This document shows positions 9,882 through 20,162 of a DNA stretch of 64,000 bases, piece by piece. Made by a program: the position numbers and the translations under genes. Position 1 is the first letter of the stretch. Every line of letters starts with the position of its first letter. The notes beneath the pieces are model-generated. The model did no database searches and had not been told where the DNA came from. It saw only the letters and a program-made list of their open reading frames with translations. Origin of the DNA: Alopecurus myosuroides (Eukaryota; Streptophyta; Magnoliopsida; Poales; Poaceae); the NCBI GenBank assembly GCA_028641055.1, contig CM054060.1, positions 54,214,292 through 54,278,291 of the forward strand. Direction: 5' to 3'.

Positions 9882-12800
9882 CTATGCTGGCGAGAGGGTT
9901 GTGGAAACCATCGCGGTTTTGGCGGAATCCGTCGGGTGCACTTGGTGCTTGCGAGTGTCGCTGTTCGCGCTGAATTCCAGTTCAGGCGCGTTTTTCTTCG
10001 TGAGGGGCATGACGGAGTGGTCCGTGGTTTTTGCCAGCTCTTGTAGTTCTTCTTGCATCCCGAAAGATTTCGCGATCTCATTAAATTCTATGTCGCACTT
10101 ATCCGATTTCTGGAAGTCTCCGTCAATGGTGATCACACCGTATTCGCCGGGTAGCTTGAGCTTCAAGTATGCGTAATGTGGTACGGCCATGAATCTGGCG
10201 AACGCTGTTCGACCAAGAATGGCGTGGTACTGTGAGGGCCAGTCGACGACTTCAAAGTCCAGGAATTCCCTTCTGTAGTTGCGTGGGGAGCCCAGTACAA
10301 CTTCAAGGTTGATTGTTCCGAGTGGACGTATTGCCTTGCCCGGAACTATCCCGTGGAAGGATGTTTCTGATTCCGTTAGGCCGTCCAGGTTTTTGTTCAT
10401 TCGACGGAGTGTATCCGCGTAGATGATGTTGATGCCGCTGCCACCGTCCATGAATACGCGGGCCAGGTCATAGTTGCCAATTTGAGATTGAATGACAAGG
10501 GCGGCGTGTCCTGGTCGATAGACTCGTGGCGGGTGGTCTTCTTTCGAGAACGTGATTGGCTGCTCGACCATCTTCAGGTACTCGGGCTTCGTTGGTGGCG
10601 TCTGCACTGCCATGCATATTTGTCTCGAGTTAGTTTTTTGAGCTCTGCGAGAGGGGCATACCTTCTGTATCATCCCGAGGAGTTGTCCGTGCGGAGTCGG
10701 GTATGTATTTGCTCCCGTGTTTTGTTGTTGTGGTGCTGGCAATGCGGCGAGTGCCATGTTTGGGTTGGCCGGTGGAGGTGGTGGCGGTGGTAGCTGGAAT
10801 TGTTGTCCGCCTCCTGGTAGTGGTGGATAGTTTTGGGTGGAAGCGAATCTTTTCTTGGCGAGCGCGTCCGAGATTTCGATGAACTTTCGGCAATCCTTGA
10901 GAAGGTGTGTTGCCTTAGTCTTGCCCGTGCGCTTGTCTGTGAACAGATGTAGCGAGCAGTACGCATCGAGGTCTTCCTCGGGTGATTTTTCTTCTACCTT
11001 TGGTCTCCATTCGCGACTTCCACGACGACCGGAGTCGCGACTTCGCGTGAATTCTGCTGCCACTAGTTCTTCTCTATCCTCGTGGTCGTAATATTTTCTT
11101 CTCTTTCTTCGCCCATGACGGTCTTCGTCGTGCGTGGGCGATGATGTTCTTTCATTGCGTACCGCGTCTTCTCCATTGGCCCATTTTTCGGCTATGACCA
11201 TGAGCTCCCCTATGGTTTTGGGCGCAGCTCTGCCGAGTTCTTGTCGAAACGCGGTTCTTCTTGCTCCTTTGGCGAAGGCCTCAATCGCCACTTCTTTAGA
11301 GATTGTCCCTGCGGTGTTCCTGAGCGTGTTCCACCGCTGGATGTATTCTCGTGTGGATTCGCCACTTTTCTGTTTGCAAGCTCGTAGTTCTTCGATTGTA
11401 GCTGGCCTTTTGTAGGTCGACTGGAAGTTTTTGCAGAAATCGCGATGCAGGTCGTCCCACGATGCGTAGCAAGATCGTGGTCTCCTCTCCAGCCAGCTGC
11501 GGGCCGCTCCGGCTAGGTGCAAATTGAGGTATTGCATGGCCGTGTTCTTGTTACCACGTTGGCATTTTACTGCCGTGAGGTAGTCGCTTAACCACTGGGA
11601 GGGCTCGAGTGAGCCATCGTATTTTGTCACCTCCGAGCTGAGCTTGAATCTCTTGGGTAGAGGTGCTTCGCGAATACTGCGAGCAAAAAAAAGTGCTCCG
11701 CAGGTTTCGTCGTCCGAAGACCCGGATGAGGAGCGTTCGCGATATCGTGAAGCCCTTGCTTTATCCACCTTCTTCTGGGCGAGATCGGATCGCGCGTCGT
11801 ACCCGGACCGGTCGCGGTCGCTATCTTTTCTTGGTTCCTTACTTCGTTTTCTCGAGCGGCTGCTGTGGTGCCGCGAATCTTTGTCTCTCGGGCTGTCGTC
11901 GCTGCTGCTTCGACTGTCGCCGCGGCGTCGAGCCTCTTTTCCTCGGCCGCGACGCGGCGATTTATCCTTTCTCGGAGAGGAGCTCCTGTGCCTGCGGGGC
12001 GTTTCCTTGTCTTTGTCCTTCTCCTGTCGCGCCTTCTCCAGTTGTTCCTTGCGATCGTGGGAGGCGAGTTTCTCGGCTGCCAGCCCTAGACCCTTGCGGA
12101 TATGCTTGTATTGTTCCACCCGAGGATCGCTGTCCGTCGGCTGGTTCATCTGCATGTAGGTTGCCGCGGCTAGAATTGCAGCGGCTGGAGTTTGCGGGTA
12201 GACGTTGCCATCGTCGTCAACCCTCATGAAAGAAGACGTGGTAGACCTGTTGGTCCCAGCCATAGATTCGTGGTCCCTTGTCGACGCTGCGGGTCCTTTT
12301 CCCCCGGGTCGGGTACCGACCAAAGGTGCAAGGGACAGCTCGGCTCGACGTAGGCTTGACTCATCCGCCGCTCTCCTGCGACGGGCTAGATCTGCTCGGG
12401 CATCCTTGATGTTTGAGGCCGCTCTCACTAGGTGATAGTGGTAGGCGGTTAGATCTTCTTGCGTGGCGCCTGCTGCAGGTGGCTGACTCTTTCGCATGGA
12501 TTCCTTGGCCCTTTTCCAGGCTTCCCGCGAGACGCCGATTAGATCGCGCTCGGTTGCGCTATATTCAGTTTCCGAGGGCTGTTCCGACCCTGCCATGCAG
12601 ACTTGGGCCAGTCGTGGTCCGTGTGTCCTAGGCGCAGATCGGGGAGCTCTTCGCACCCGAGAGGATTCCTCCGTTGAGAGTGCGTGGTAGTCGATCGTGT
12701 TGAAGCGGATGGACTCGCCGCTTTTCTCCATAGGGAGGCGTGAGTTGACGGCTCCAGATTCGGGTTCAGATTCATCCGAGAAGTGGAGGATTCCGTCTCT

Positions 12801-13085
12801 GTTCGCCATGAAGTTGAAACTTCCGAACGTCAGGGTGACGCTCTTCTCCAGATCCTCGAATACCGGGCGTGATTCCGGCGAGTGAGGCGTGACTATGACG
12901 GATCCGATCCGTACAGGATTGTTCGGAGCCGTAGTCGATGGTTTCCAACGGGAGTTGGATGTCGATGAAGCCAAAGATGCCGGTGATCCAGCGCCCGCGG
13001 TCCCCACGGTCGGCGCCAATTGTCGAAGCTCTGGCTCCACAAATCCCTCGGGTGACCCTATCGGGTTTCGACTAGGAGATGTCAT
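9882..13085 (-). CDS. gag-pro: Tat gag-protease polyprotein, ends at an in-frame TAG
   Basis: The frame encodes 1067 residues. An N-terminal tail is followed by an arginine/serine-rich stretch (about 375-450), a retrotransposon gag domain (about 465-640: EPSQWLSDYL, AARSWLERRP, ESTREYIQRW), proline-rich linkers, and an aspartic protease near residue 880 (VFMDGGSGINIIYADTLRRM; active site DGGSG). It ends in TLSPA then TAG, after which pol continues in the same frame. The ATG at 13085 lies inside the 5' LTR. It is nevertheless the first ATG downstream of the LTR TATA box at 13298-13305, and the frame reads straight through the primer site. The next Met is at 12809 (MANRDGIL). The TAG is either decay of a CAG codon or a readthrough signal; decay is likelier. 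Confidence 0.9.
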   Translation of the reverse strand: MTSPSRNPIGSPEGFVEPELRQLAPTVGTAGAGSPASLASSTSNSRWKPSTTAPNNPVRIGSVIVTPHSPESRPVFEDLEKSVTLTFGSFNFMANRDGILHFSDESEPESGAVNSRLPMEKSGESIRFNTIDYHALSTEESSRVRRAPRSAPRTHGPRLAQVCMAGSEQPSETEYSATERDLIGVSREAWKRAKESMRKSQPPAAGATQEDLTAYHYHLVRAASNIKDARADLARRRRAADESSLRRAELSLAPLVGTRPGGKGPAASTRDHESMAGTNRSTTSSFMRVDDDGNVYPQTPAAAILAAATYMQMNQPTDSDPRVEQYKHIRKGLGLAAEKLASHDRKEQLEKARQEKDKDKETPRRHRSSSPRKDKSPRRGRGKEARRRGDSRSSSDDSPRDKDSRHHSSRSRKRSKEPRKDSDRDRSGYDARSDLAQKKVDKARASRYRERSSSGSSDDETCGALFFARSIREAPLPKRFKLSSEVTKYDGSLEPSQWLSDYLTAVKCQRGNKNTAMQYLNLHLAGAARSWLERRPRSCYASWDDLHRDFCKNFQSTYKRPATIEELRACKQKSGESTREYIQRWNTLRNTAGTISKEVAIEAFAKGARRTAFRQELGRAAPKTIGELMVIAEKWANGEDAVRNERTSSPTHDEDRHGRRKRRKYYDHEDREELVAAEFTRSRDSGRRGSREWRPKVEEKSPEEDLDAYCSLHLFTDKRTGKTKATHLLKDCRKFIEISDALAKKRFASTQNYPPLPGGGQQFQLPPPPPPPANPNMALAALPAPQQQNTGANTYPTPHGQLLGMIQKVCPSRRAQKTNSRQICMAVQTPPTKPEYLKMVEQPITFSKEDHPPRVYRPGHAALVIQSQIGNYDLARVFMDGGSGINIIYADTLRRMNKNLDGLTESETSFHGIVPGKAIRPLGTINLEVVLGSPRNYRREFLDFEVVDWPSQYHAILGRTAFARFMAVPHYAYLKLKLPGEYGVITIDGDFQKSDKCDIEFNEIAKSFGMQEELQELAKTTDHSVMPLTKKNAPELEFSANSDTRKHQVHPTDSAKTAMVSTTLSPA
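13001..13018 (-). other. Primer-binding site of the Tat element
   Basis: On the minus strand the bases two positions inside the 5' LTR read TGGCGCCGACCGTGGGGA. It has the TGGCGCC start seen in many plant Gypsy primer sites and ends GGGGA like the tRNA-Asp type, but differs in the middle, so the tRNA is not assigned. Confidence 0.7.
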
Positions 13086-13511
13086 AGGCGCTGGTGAAAT
13101 CGTCGGCTTGACAGGGGGGCGAGATTTACCCAGGTTCGGGGCCCTCGTAGAGGTAAAACCCTTACTCCTGCCTTCTGTCGATCTGTATTAGATGATTTGA
13201 TCGGTTACAGGGTGCTCGAATCGAGAGAGATCTCGAGTTTCAAGGCTTTTGTGGTCGTGCGGTATTACTTGGTCCTCTCCTTGGGGGCTCTCCTGGCTTT
13301 ATATAGGTAGCCAGGTCTCGAGTCCAACCCGGAGAGGATACAAACCCTAGCTTGAGTCGGTTACAATCCCTAACTTAACCCGTAAGTTGATGCGGGTGGG
13401 CTTCTCATGGGCCTTCTAGAGTACTCCAAGGGCGCTTCCTGTCGGGCCTTGACCAGAAGGCTTGAGAGGGGATGTCCTTACTCGCAGGGTCCAGGATCCA
13501 TGCCTTCGTCA
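13021..13511 (-). repeat. 5' LTR of the Tat element
   Basis: The LTR is 491 bp with TG...CA ends and four substitutions against 667-1157. It carries the TATA box and the first 22 codons of the gag frame. Confidence 0.95.
13298..13305 (-). promoter_or_regulatory. TATA box of the Tat 5' LTR
   Basis: TATATAAA on the minus strand is enclosed by an inverted repeat (CCTGGCT...AGCCAGG), so it could sit in a hairpin loop. Transcription would start near 13270, upstream of the gag ATG at 13085 with no other ATG in between. Confidence 0.65.
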
Positions 13512-13516
13512 ATGCC
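13512..13516. repeat. Target-site duplication of the Tat element (ATGCC), right copy
   Basis: Identical to 662-666 and directly follows the LTR end TTCGTCA. Confidence 0.95.
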
Positions 13517-14860
13517 CCTGACGGTGGTGCTGACGCTTCACCGGTGTCAGCAACAACATGGAACCTGCACACAACACAACCAAAATACTTTGCCCCAACG
13601 GTACAGTGAGGTTGTCAATATCACCGGTCTTGCTGAAAACAAAGATTAGACGTATAGTGTGGAAAATAGTGTATGCTTGTAGTAAGTAAAGAAAGCAGAA
13701 AATTGTTGTGGTTTGTTTAACAGTGTGGAAAATGGACCGGGGTTCATAGGTTCACTAGTGGTGTCTCTCCATAAAGATAACATGCTGGATGAAAGAATTA
13801 CAGCTGGGAAATTGACAAATAGAGGATGCACCGTAGTGCACAATATAACATGATGACTACTATGATATTTAGTGCGGGCATTAAAACAAAATACATAGAC
13901 CGAAATCCATCTGCATCTATGACTAATAATCCACCCCCAGGTTATCACGCGTGCACTCACATCACTGTTTTCTCCCTAGTAGCAACATCACATTCTCCCC
14001 GGTCACGTTTCTGTCACTCGAGCACAGGGGAAAAGGAGGCATGAACCCACCATCTAGCCTAAATACTCCCTCTTGGAGTCACTAGCAACTACTTGGCCAG
14101 AGCAACCACTAGCAACGGAAAGCATGCAAGATCACAAATAACATATGCAATAAAGACTATAATCAACATGGCATACGTTCAATATTCATTCGATCACTGC
14201 AAACACAACATATAGAATTACATAAGATCAATCTCGATCATGATAGGCAGCTCACGAGATCTAAACATAGAGGCATATGAGAAGACAACCATCTAGCTGC
14301 TTCTATGGACCCGTAGTCTAGGGATGAACTACTGACGCATCACTCCGGAGGCAGGCATGGTGATTTTTTCTCCGGCAGGGTGCCAGGAGACAGCTCCAGA
14401 ACCCCCTGATCTAGGGTTGATGACAATGGTGCCTGTGGAAAATTTCGGAGATTTTTTATCAGGTGTTTAGGGTTTTCCATCCAGGGGGAATAAATAGGCG
14501 AAAGTGCAAAAGCGATGGAGGCCAGGGGGCCCACACCCATAGCTGGCGCGGCTAGGGGGGACCGCGCCACCCTATGGTGTGCCCCCTGATGCCCGTCTTT
14601 GACTCTCCTTCGGTGTTCTAGATGCTTCCGGGGAAAATAGGCACTTCGGGCTTTGCGGGGTGCAATTTTGAGAATGTTTCCAGAACTACTTTTCTGAAAC
14701 CAAAGCCAGCAGAAAACATGGAACTGGCACTTGGAATCTTGTTAATAGGTTAGTCCTGGTAAACGTATAAAAATGCTATAAATAAGGGAGAAAACATGTA
14801 GCAATTGGCATAATATGGTCATGGAGCATCAGAAATTATAGATACGTTGGAGACGTATCA
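13517..14860 (-). repeat. Left LTR of the Athila-like element, remainder
   Basis: Collinear with 18787-20157 of the right LTR from the point where the Tat element was inserted to the CA terminus (GACGTATCA). In a hand-compared stretch of about 190 bp I count about nine differences, roughly 5 %. Confidence 0.9.
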
Positions 14861-15242
14861 AGCATCCCCAAGCTTAGTTCCTACTTGTCCTCGAGTAGGT
14901 AAACGATAAAACACAATAATTTCCGAGGTGACATGCTACTATCATAAACTTGATCATTATAATGTAAAATCATATGTATGCTGAGACCATAGAACTTCAA
15001 ACACAAACATGATAAATAGAATTTTAATAATAAAGCATAACAATCACTTTGCATCATGAAGATTATCTTAAATAAAGGATCATGGATAATATGCAAAGAA
15101 AGATAAACGTTTGTTTCAGGTATAGAGAAAGCATGGCAAAGTGGTATTTCGCTAGTCTATAAGAGTGGGACAAAACATTAATGCCAGGACACTTTCAAAG
15201 TTCATGAGGAAGACTTGAACAAATAATTTAAGAACAAATAAT

Positions 15243-15457
15243 CAATGTTCAAGATATCGCGTATCGGGAACTTATCGGTTGACACCCGATAATTGGTAAA
15301 TCGGCCGATTTATCGGAATATCGGCCTAAATATCGGTATATCGGCCGAGATATCAGAATATCAGTCAAAATATCGGCCCATTTATCTTATCGGCCAGACA
15401 TCGATAAGCGATAAATCGGCCGATTTATCGGAATATCGGCCGATATTTTGAACAGAG
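15243..15457. mobile_element. MITE of probable Mutator type, 215 bp, rich in ATATCGGCC motifs
   Basis: The ends are imperfect inverted repeats (CAATGTTCAAGATATCG and, from the other strand, CTCTGTTCAAAATATCG; 14 of 17 match). They are flanked by the direct repeat CAAATAAT (15235-15242 and 15458-15465), extendable to 11 bp with one mismatch, the length range of Mutator target duplications. The body is a cluster of degenerate ATATCGGCCGATA palindromes. A further GAACAAATAAT just upstream (15218) weakens the duplication argument slightly. Confidence 0.6.
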
Positions 15458-17886
15458 CAAATAATATCACATCATGAAGTAATTATTGATGTTTATCGGA
15501 CAAATGCACACAGAACTCAGAATGAAAAAAATGCTCTCACAACTGTGCATAAAGTTAGAAGGTGGAGACTCAACATAAAAGTAAAAGAAATGCCCTTTGC
15601 AGAGGGAAGCAGGGATCACTCATGTGCTAGGGCTTTTTATTTTATTGAACAGAGGTATTACAAGTTTTACACCATGGAGGAGTGTCTATTTTTTAGGAGA
15701 GGTGTATGCTTATGTCAACGAATGGCATATAGACAATACAGTACGTCACAAGCCAACTGGATTCACAAGAGCGGTTTCCATGGTGAAGGACGCAACTGGT
15801 GTAGAAGGTCACCCCTCTTTCTCTTTTGTTTACATAATTATGATTTGACTGATAAATCAGAGGGAAAAATTGTGAAGAGAATTTGTTTGTATTAATTTGG
15901 GGCTGGGCACCCCGCTGCCAGCTCTTCTATCATTTGGATAAGCGGATGATGCCACTAGTCCAGGGTGTGAAATCCAATCAACAAGTGAGATAAAGATTCT
16001 CTATTGGCGTCCTCATGAGCAAAAACAAGAACACAAAACAGGAATAATTTTGAAGGCTTTAAAGGTAACAGATGAGCAATTTACTTGGAGCGGCAGTTAA
16101 ATACCACATGTAGGTAGGTTTGGTGTACACAATGGGAAAACTTTGGTTTAAGGAGTTTGGATGCAAGAGAAGAATTCTATACTCAATACAGGTGGAGGCT
16201 AGCAAAAGACTGGGAGCGACAAATCAAGAGAGCATAAGAGCCATAATTATGCACAACGACATAAGAATCATTAATTAAAGCATAACATGTATCACAAGTT
16301 AAAAAACTAAGTGGTAATGGAGGCTATTCGTGACTGGTTTGTAGTCATAAACATGGTGTGAGCATGCGCCAAGTCAACCAAATAAAACATTCGAAAGAGA
16401 ATACCATATATTGATGCTTTACTATGACAAGAACAATTCATGAATCTTTCAAGACATATTAAACACTCTCAGATATTTAAGGCTATTTATGCTACTCAAT
16501 AACCACAAGGCTTTAAAACTAAAATAACATTTAGCATGTCATGAAAAAGTTCTAGCCACAGTCTATACAAGATTCTACTAGCACTGTTATAAATTCTACA
16601 TCAAGCAGCAATTTTCTTTTCCCACAAGGACCATACAAGATATGTTTTAACGAAATTACTCTTTATGATACATCAACCAACATGAGAGTACTCATATAAT
16701 ACTATTAAAACTAACAGCTCTGATAAGAGATGCATGCAAAACAGGAGCTAAATAAATGCAGCAGTCAGACAGAGACTATGAATACAACGTATTCTCATGA
16801 AAAAGTGGAGCGTGTCACTCTCCAATAAAAGAATGCTGGGGTCCAACCAAGCTTATTATCAAAAAAAAACTGAAAGTAAGAATAAAAGACGCTCCAAGTA
16901 AAACACATAAGGTGTGACCGAATAAAAATATAGTTTCACTAGAAGTGACATGATAATTTCTTTATGGGGAAGGGGATGCGTTGGGCATCCCCAAGCTTAG
17001 ACGGTTGAGTCTTCTTGGAATTTGCTGGGATGTACCACCGGGGCATCCCCAAGCTCAGGCTTTTCAATCTCCTTGATCACACCATATCATCCTCTTCTCT
17101 TGACCCTTGAAAACTTCCTTCACACCAAAATTCTCACAATCTTCATTAGCAACGTTAGTGAAATCGAAATAATAAATTCACATGGTTCAGTTTCAACACA
17201 AGAATAGCACTCAAAAACACATTAGGTACTGCACAACTTTTTTTAAAACTCTTTTTCTCAAAAGAACACCAAAATAAAGAGATTAAGATGCAAATGCAAT
17301 TATTGGCAGAAATCTGTCAAAATAGAACAACAGGAAGAGATTGATTTTTTAGAAAATATTCTGTTGCTCAAATAAAAAAGTGGCCAACTAAGAAAAGTTG
17401 CGTGTATAGCCCAGGATTAAGAAAAAAAAGCTCTGGTCATTTTGAATTTTCTGTGATTTTATACGTAATTAATAGTGGACAACAGAAATCTGTTTCCTGC
17501 GCAGAAATCCGAAATATAGTCTCAAGTTTCCACTAGAGGCTTTACTTGGCTCAACAAAAACAGAAAATAAAATATACAAAGGGGTTTCTAAGGAAATAGA
17601 CAATACCCAGGTGCAAAGCACACAAAAGAAAACAAAGGAAAACTGAATGAAAAGAGAGAAATAAAACGGGTTGTCTCCCGATAGTGTTTTTCTTTAACAC
17701 CTTTCGGCTAGGCCTAAAGAGTAACTCAAGTATTTTGAAGTGAGGAAGCATCAACTATAACTTCCTATAAACCATTATTTGCAGCAATAGGCACTCTAGA
17801 TGTTTCTGAAGATTGAACATGGAGGTCACTCTTAGTTTCATTAATTGTTTTAGCAATTTTCAGCACAAGTTGAGATTTGGGTTTAG

Positions 17887-18153
17887 TTATCTTGGGAACA
17901 TACATGAATCTTTTCTCCTTTCCCACAAGGGCTTTCTCCTATTTGAATTTGAAGAAAAGGTTGAGCTTAAAGTTGCCATAGCATCCTCTAGTTTACCAAT
18001 CCTAATTTTTTTATTATCATGAGTGTTGCTAGATTCTAGAGTAGTGATTCTTTTATCAATAGTAATTATTGATTCATTAATTTTGCTAGCATTATCATGG
18101 AAAATTGGTAAGTTCATTTCCAAAGAGTTTAGTTTATTAATAACATCCTCCAA
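17887..18153 (-). pseudogene. Coiled-coil-like ORF relic in the Athila-like element
   Basis: An 88-codon frame (MEDVINKLNSLEMN...) downstream of the gag relic in element orientation has spaced hydrophobic and charged residues suggesting a coiled coil. It has no recognised family and is probably the decayed continuation of gag. Confidence 0.35.
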
Positions 18154-18274
18154 AGTGATCTCAGTTTTAACAGTTCTAATGGGGGGGGGGGGGGTTTGCT
18201 CCTACTAAACTTTGCAATCAAATTTCAGGCTTCCAAGGCAAGAGTTTCTACAAAATTACCACCCGTAAGAGTAT

Positions 18275-18448
18275 CTAACACATGCCTATACCAACAGAAA
18301 TACCAACATAAAAGTTTCTCAAGTGTATCAAGGTAGAATGTTTTTTTGTACATTTATTATGAGCATCATTTATTCTATACCAAGCATCTTTTAAACTCTC
18401 TCCCCCATGTTGCCTAAAAGAACGAACCTCAACTTCAGGGATACTCAT
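18275..18448 (-). pseudogene. gag relic of the Athila-like element
   Basis: A short frame starting MSIPEVEVRSFRQHGGESL and continuing KDAWYRINDAHNKC ends at TAG after 58 codons. The ESLKDAWYRI signature is characteristic of Athila-type gag proteins in grasses. It lies about 170 bp downstream of the primer site in element orientation, where gag should begin. Confidence 0.6.
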
Positions 18449-18619
18449 TCTAGTGAAATAAAAGCAAGCAAATAAATAACAGCTATAAAGTAAACTAATT
18501 TTGTTGTGTTTTTAATATAGAGAAGAAAAAACAAGACACAAATAAAAAACAAAAACAAGACAATAAACAAAATAAAGAGGTTGGGAGTGAGAGACTCCCC
18601 TTGCAAGAAGACTTCCTTC

Positions 18620-18637
18620 TCCCCAGCAACGGCGCCA
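18620..18637 (-). other. Primer-binding site of the Athila-like element (tRNA-Asp type)
   Basis: On the minus strand it reads TGGCGCCGTTGCTGGGGA, 11 bases inside the right LTR. It matches the complement of the plant tRNA-Asp 3' end with one mismatch. Confidence 0.8.
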
Positions 18638-18648
18638 GAAAAAGTCCT

Positions 18649-20157
18649 TGATGGTGCAGATCGTGGACTCGTTGGGAGACCCCAAGAGAAGGGTGTGATG
18701 AGCACAACGATAGGAGTTTTCCCCTTAGTTAAGGACCAAGGTTATCAATCCAGTAGGAGAAAGAGGACCTTCGGAAGGTTGATGCCACTGACGATGGTGC
18801 TGGCGCTTCACCGGTGTCAGCAACAACGTGGATCCTGCACACAACACAACCAAAATACTTTGCCCCAATGGTACAGTGAGGTTGTCAATCTCACCGGTCT
18901 TGCTGAAAACAAAGATTAGACGTATAGTGTGGAAAATAGTGTATGCTTGAAGTAAGTAAAGAAAGCAGGAAATTGTTGTGGTTTGTTTAACAGTGTGGAA
19001 AATGGACCGGGGTTCATAGGTTCACTAGTGGTGTCTCTCCATAAAGATAACATGCTGGGTGAACAAATTACAGTTGGGCAATTGACAAATAGAGGTTGCA
19101 CCGTAGTGCACAATATAACATGATGACTACTATGATATTTAGTGCGGGCATTACAACAAAATACATAGACCGAAATCCATCTACATCTATTACAAATAAT
19201 CTACCCTCAGGTTATCATCTGAACCCCCTTAGGCCGTTGTTTTCTCCCTAGTGGCAACAAACACATCCTCCCCCGTCACGTTTCTGTCACCCGAGCACAG
19301 GAGAAAATAAGGCATGAACCCACTATCTAGCATAAATACTCCCTCTTGGAGTCACTAGCAACTACTTGGCCAGAGCAACCACTAGCAACGGAAAACATGC
19401 AAGATCACAAATAACATATGCAATAAAGACTATAATAAACTTGGCATAAGTTCAATATTCATCGGATCCCAGCAAACACAACATATAGAATTACATAAGA
19501 TCTATCTCGGTCATGGTAGGCAGCTCACGAGATCTAAACATGGAGGCATATGAGGAGAAGCCAACCATCTAGCTACTACTATGGACCCGTAGTCCAGGGA
19601 TGAACTACTCACGCATCACTCTGGAGGCAGGCATGGTGATGTAGAAGCCTCTGGCGATGATTTCCTCTCCGGTAGGGTGTCGGGAGACAGCTCCAGAACC
19701 CTCCTGATCTAGGGTTGACGACGACGGCGGCTGCGAAACTTTTCGGAGATTTTTGATCGGTGCTTAGGATTTTCCATCCCGGGGGGATAAATAGGCGAAA
19801 GAGCAAAGACGGTGGAGGCGAGGGGGCCCACACCCATAGCTGGCGCGGCATGGGGGACCGCGCCACCCTATGGTGTGGCCCCGCTAATGCCCGTCTCGAC
19901 TCTCCTTCGTTGTTCTGGATGCTTCCAGGGAAAATAGGCACTTTGGGCTTTGTGGGGTCAAATTCTGAGAATGTTTCCAGAACAACTTTTCTGAAACCAA
20001 AAACAGCAGAAAACATGGAACTGGCACTTGGCATCTTGTTAATAGGTTAGTCCCTGAAAACGTATAAAAATGCTATAAATAAGGGAGAAAACATGTAGCA
20101 ATTGGCATAATATGATCATGGAGCATCAGAAATTATAGATACGTTGAAGACGTATCA
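18649..20157 (-). repeat. Right (5') LTR of the Athila-like element
   Basis: An uninterrupted 1509-bp LTR with TGATGGTGCAG at one end and GACGTATCA at the other. It is the reference that defines both halves of the interrupted left LTR. Confidence 0.9.
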
Positions 20158-20162
20158 ATCAT
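20158..20162. repeat. Right target site of the Athila-like element (ATCAT)
   Basis: Pairs with GTCGT at 524-528 with two differences. Confidence 0.5.

Larger units (their letters stand above)
667..13511 (-). mobile_element. Tat-type Ty3/Gypsy LTR retrotransposon with antisense accessory gene, 12,845 bp
   Basis: The element is bounded by 491-bp LTRs (667-1157, 13021-13511) that start TG and end CA and are flanked by the 5-bp repeat ATGCC. It is transcribed on the minus strand. From right to left it holds the 5' LTR, the primer site, gag-protease (13085-9882), RT-RNase H-archaeal RNase H-integrase (9881-6648), an antisense accessory gene on the plus strand (2373-6362), a purine tract and the 3' LTR. 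A second RNase H between the first RNase H and integrase, together with large accessory ORFs downstream of integrase, is typical of the plant Tat lineage. By hand comparison the two LTRs differ at 4 of 491 sites, so the insertion is recent. Confidence 0.93.
14861..18648 (-). other. Internal region of the Athila-like element, coding-poor
   Basis: The 3.8 kb between the LTRs has no RT, RNase H, integrase or protease motif in any frame. Besides the small DNA element at 15243-15457 and the gag relic at 18275-18448 it holds AT-rich sequence. Three GCATCCCCAAGCT motifs near 14862, 16984 and 17043 repeat the complement of the polypurine tract. A GTTGTCTCCCGATAG-like segment near 17670 is shared with the second Athila-like element near 53785. 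A run of 14 G lies at 18181-18194. Confidence 0.7.
529..20157 (-). mobile_element. Athila-like non-autonomous LTR retrotransposon, interrupted by the Tat element
   Basis: Two LTRs of about 1.5 kb (529-666 plus 13517-14860, and 18649-20157) begin TG and end CA. They flank a 3.8-kb internal region (14861-18648). A primer-binding site next to the right LTR, read on the minus strand, gives TGGCGCCGTTGCTGGGGA. A purine-rich tract abuts the left LTR (minus strand TAAGCTTGGGGATGCT), so the element points leftwards. The PBS matches the 3' end of plant tRNA-Asp with one mismatch, as in Athila-type Gypsy elements. No pol domain is found, only a short gag relic. The LTR ends resemble abundant Triticeae families of the Sabrina/WHAM group, but the family name is from memory and unsure. 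Confidence 0.8.

Noticed and set aside
11644..12229. Overlapping plus-strand ORFs of 171 and 188 codons
   Set aside because: Antisense shadows of the Arg/Ser-rich gag region, where skewed codon content keeps other frames open.
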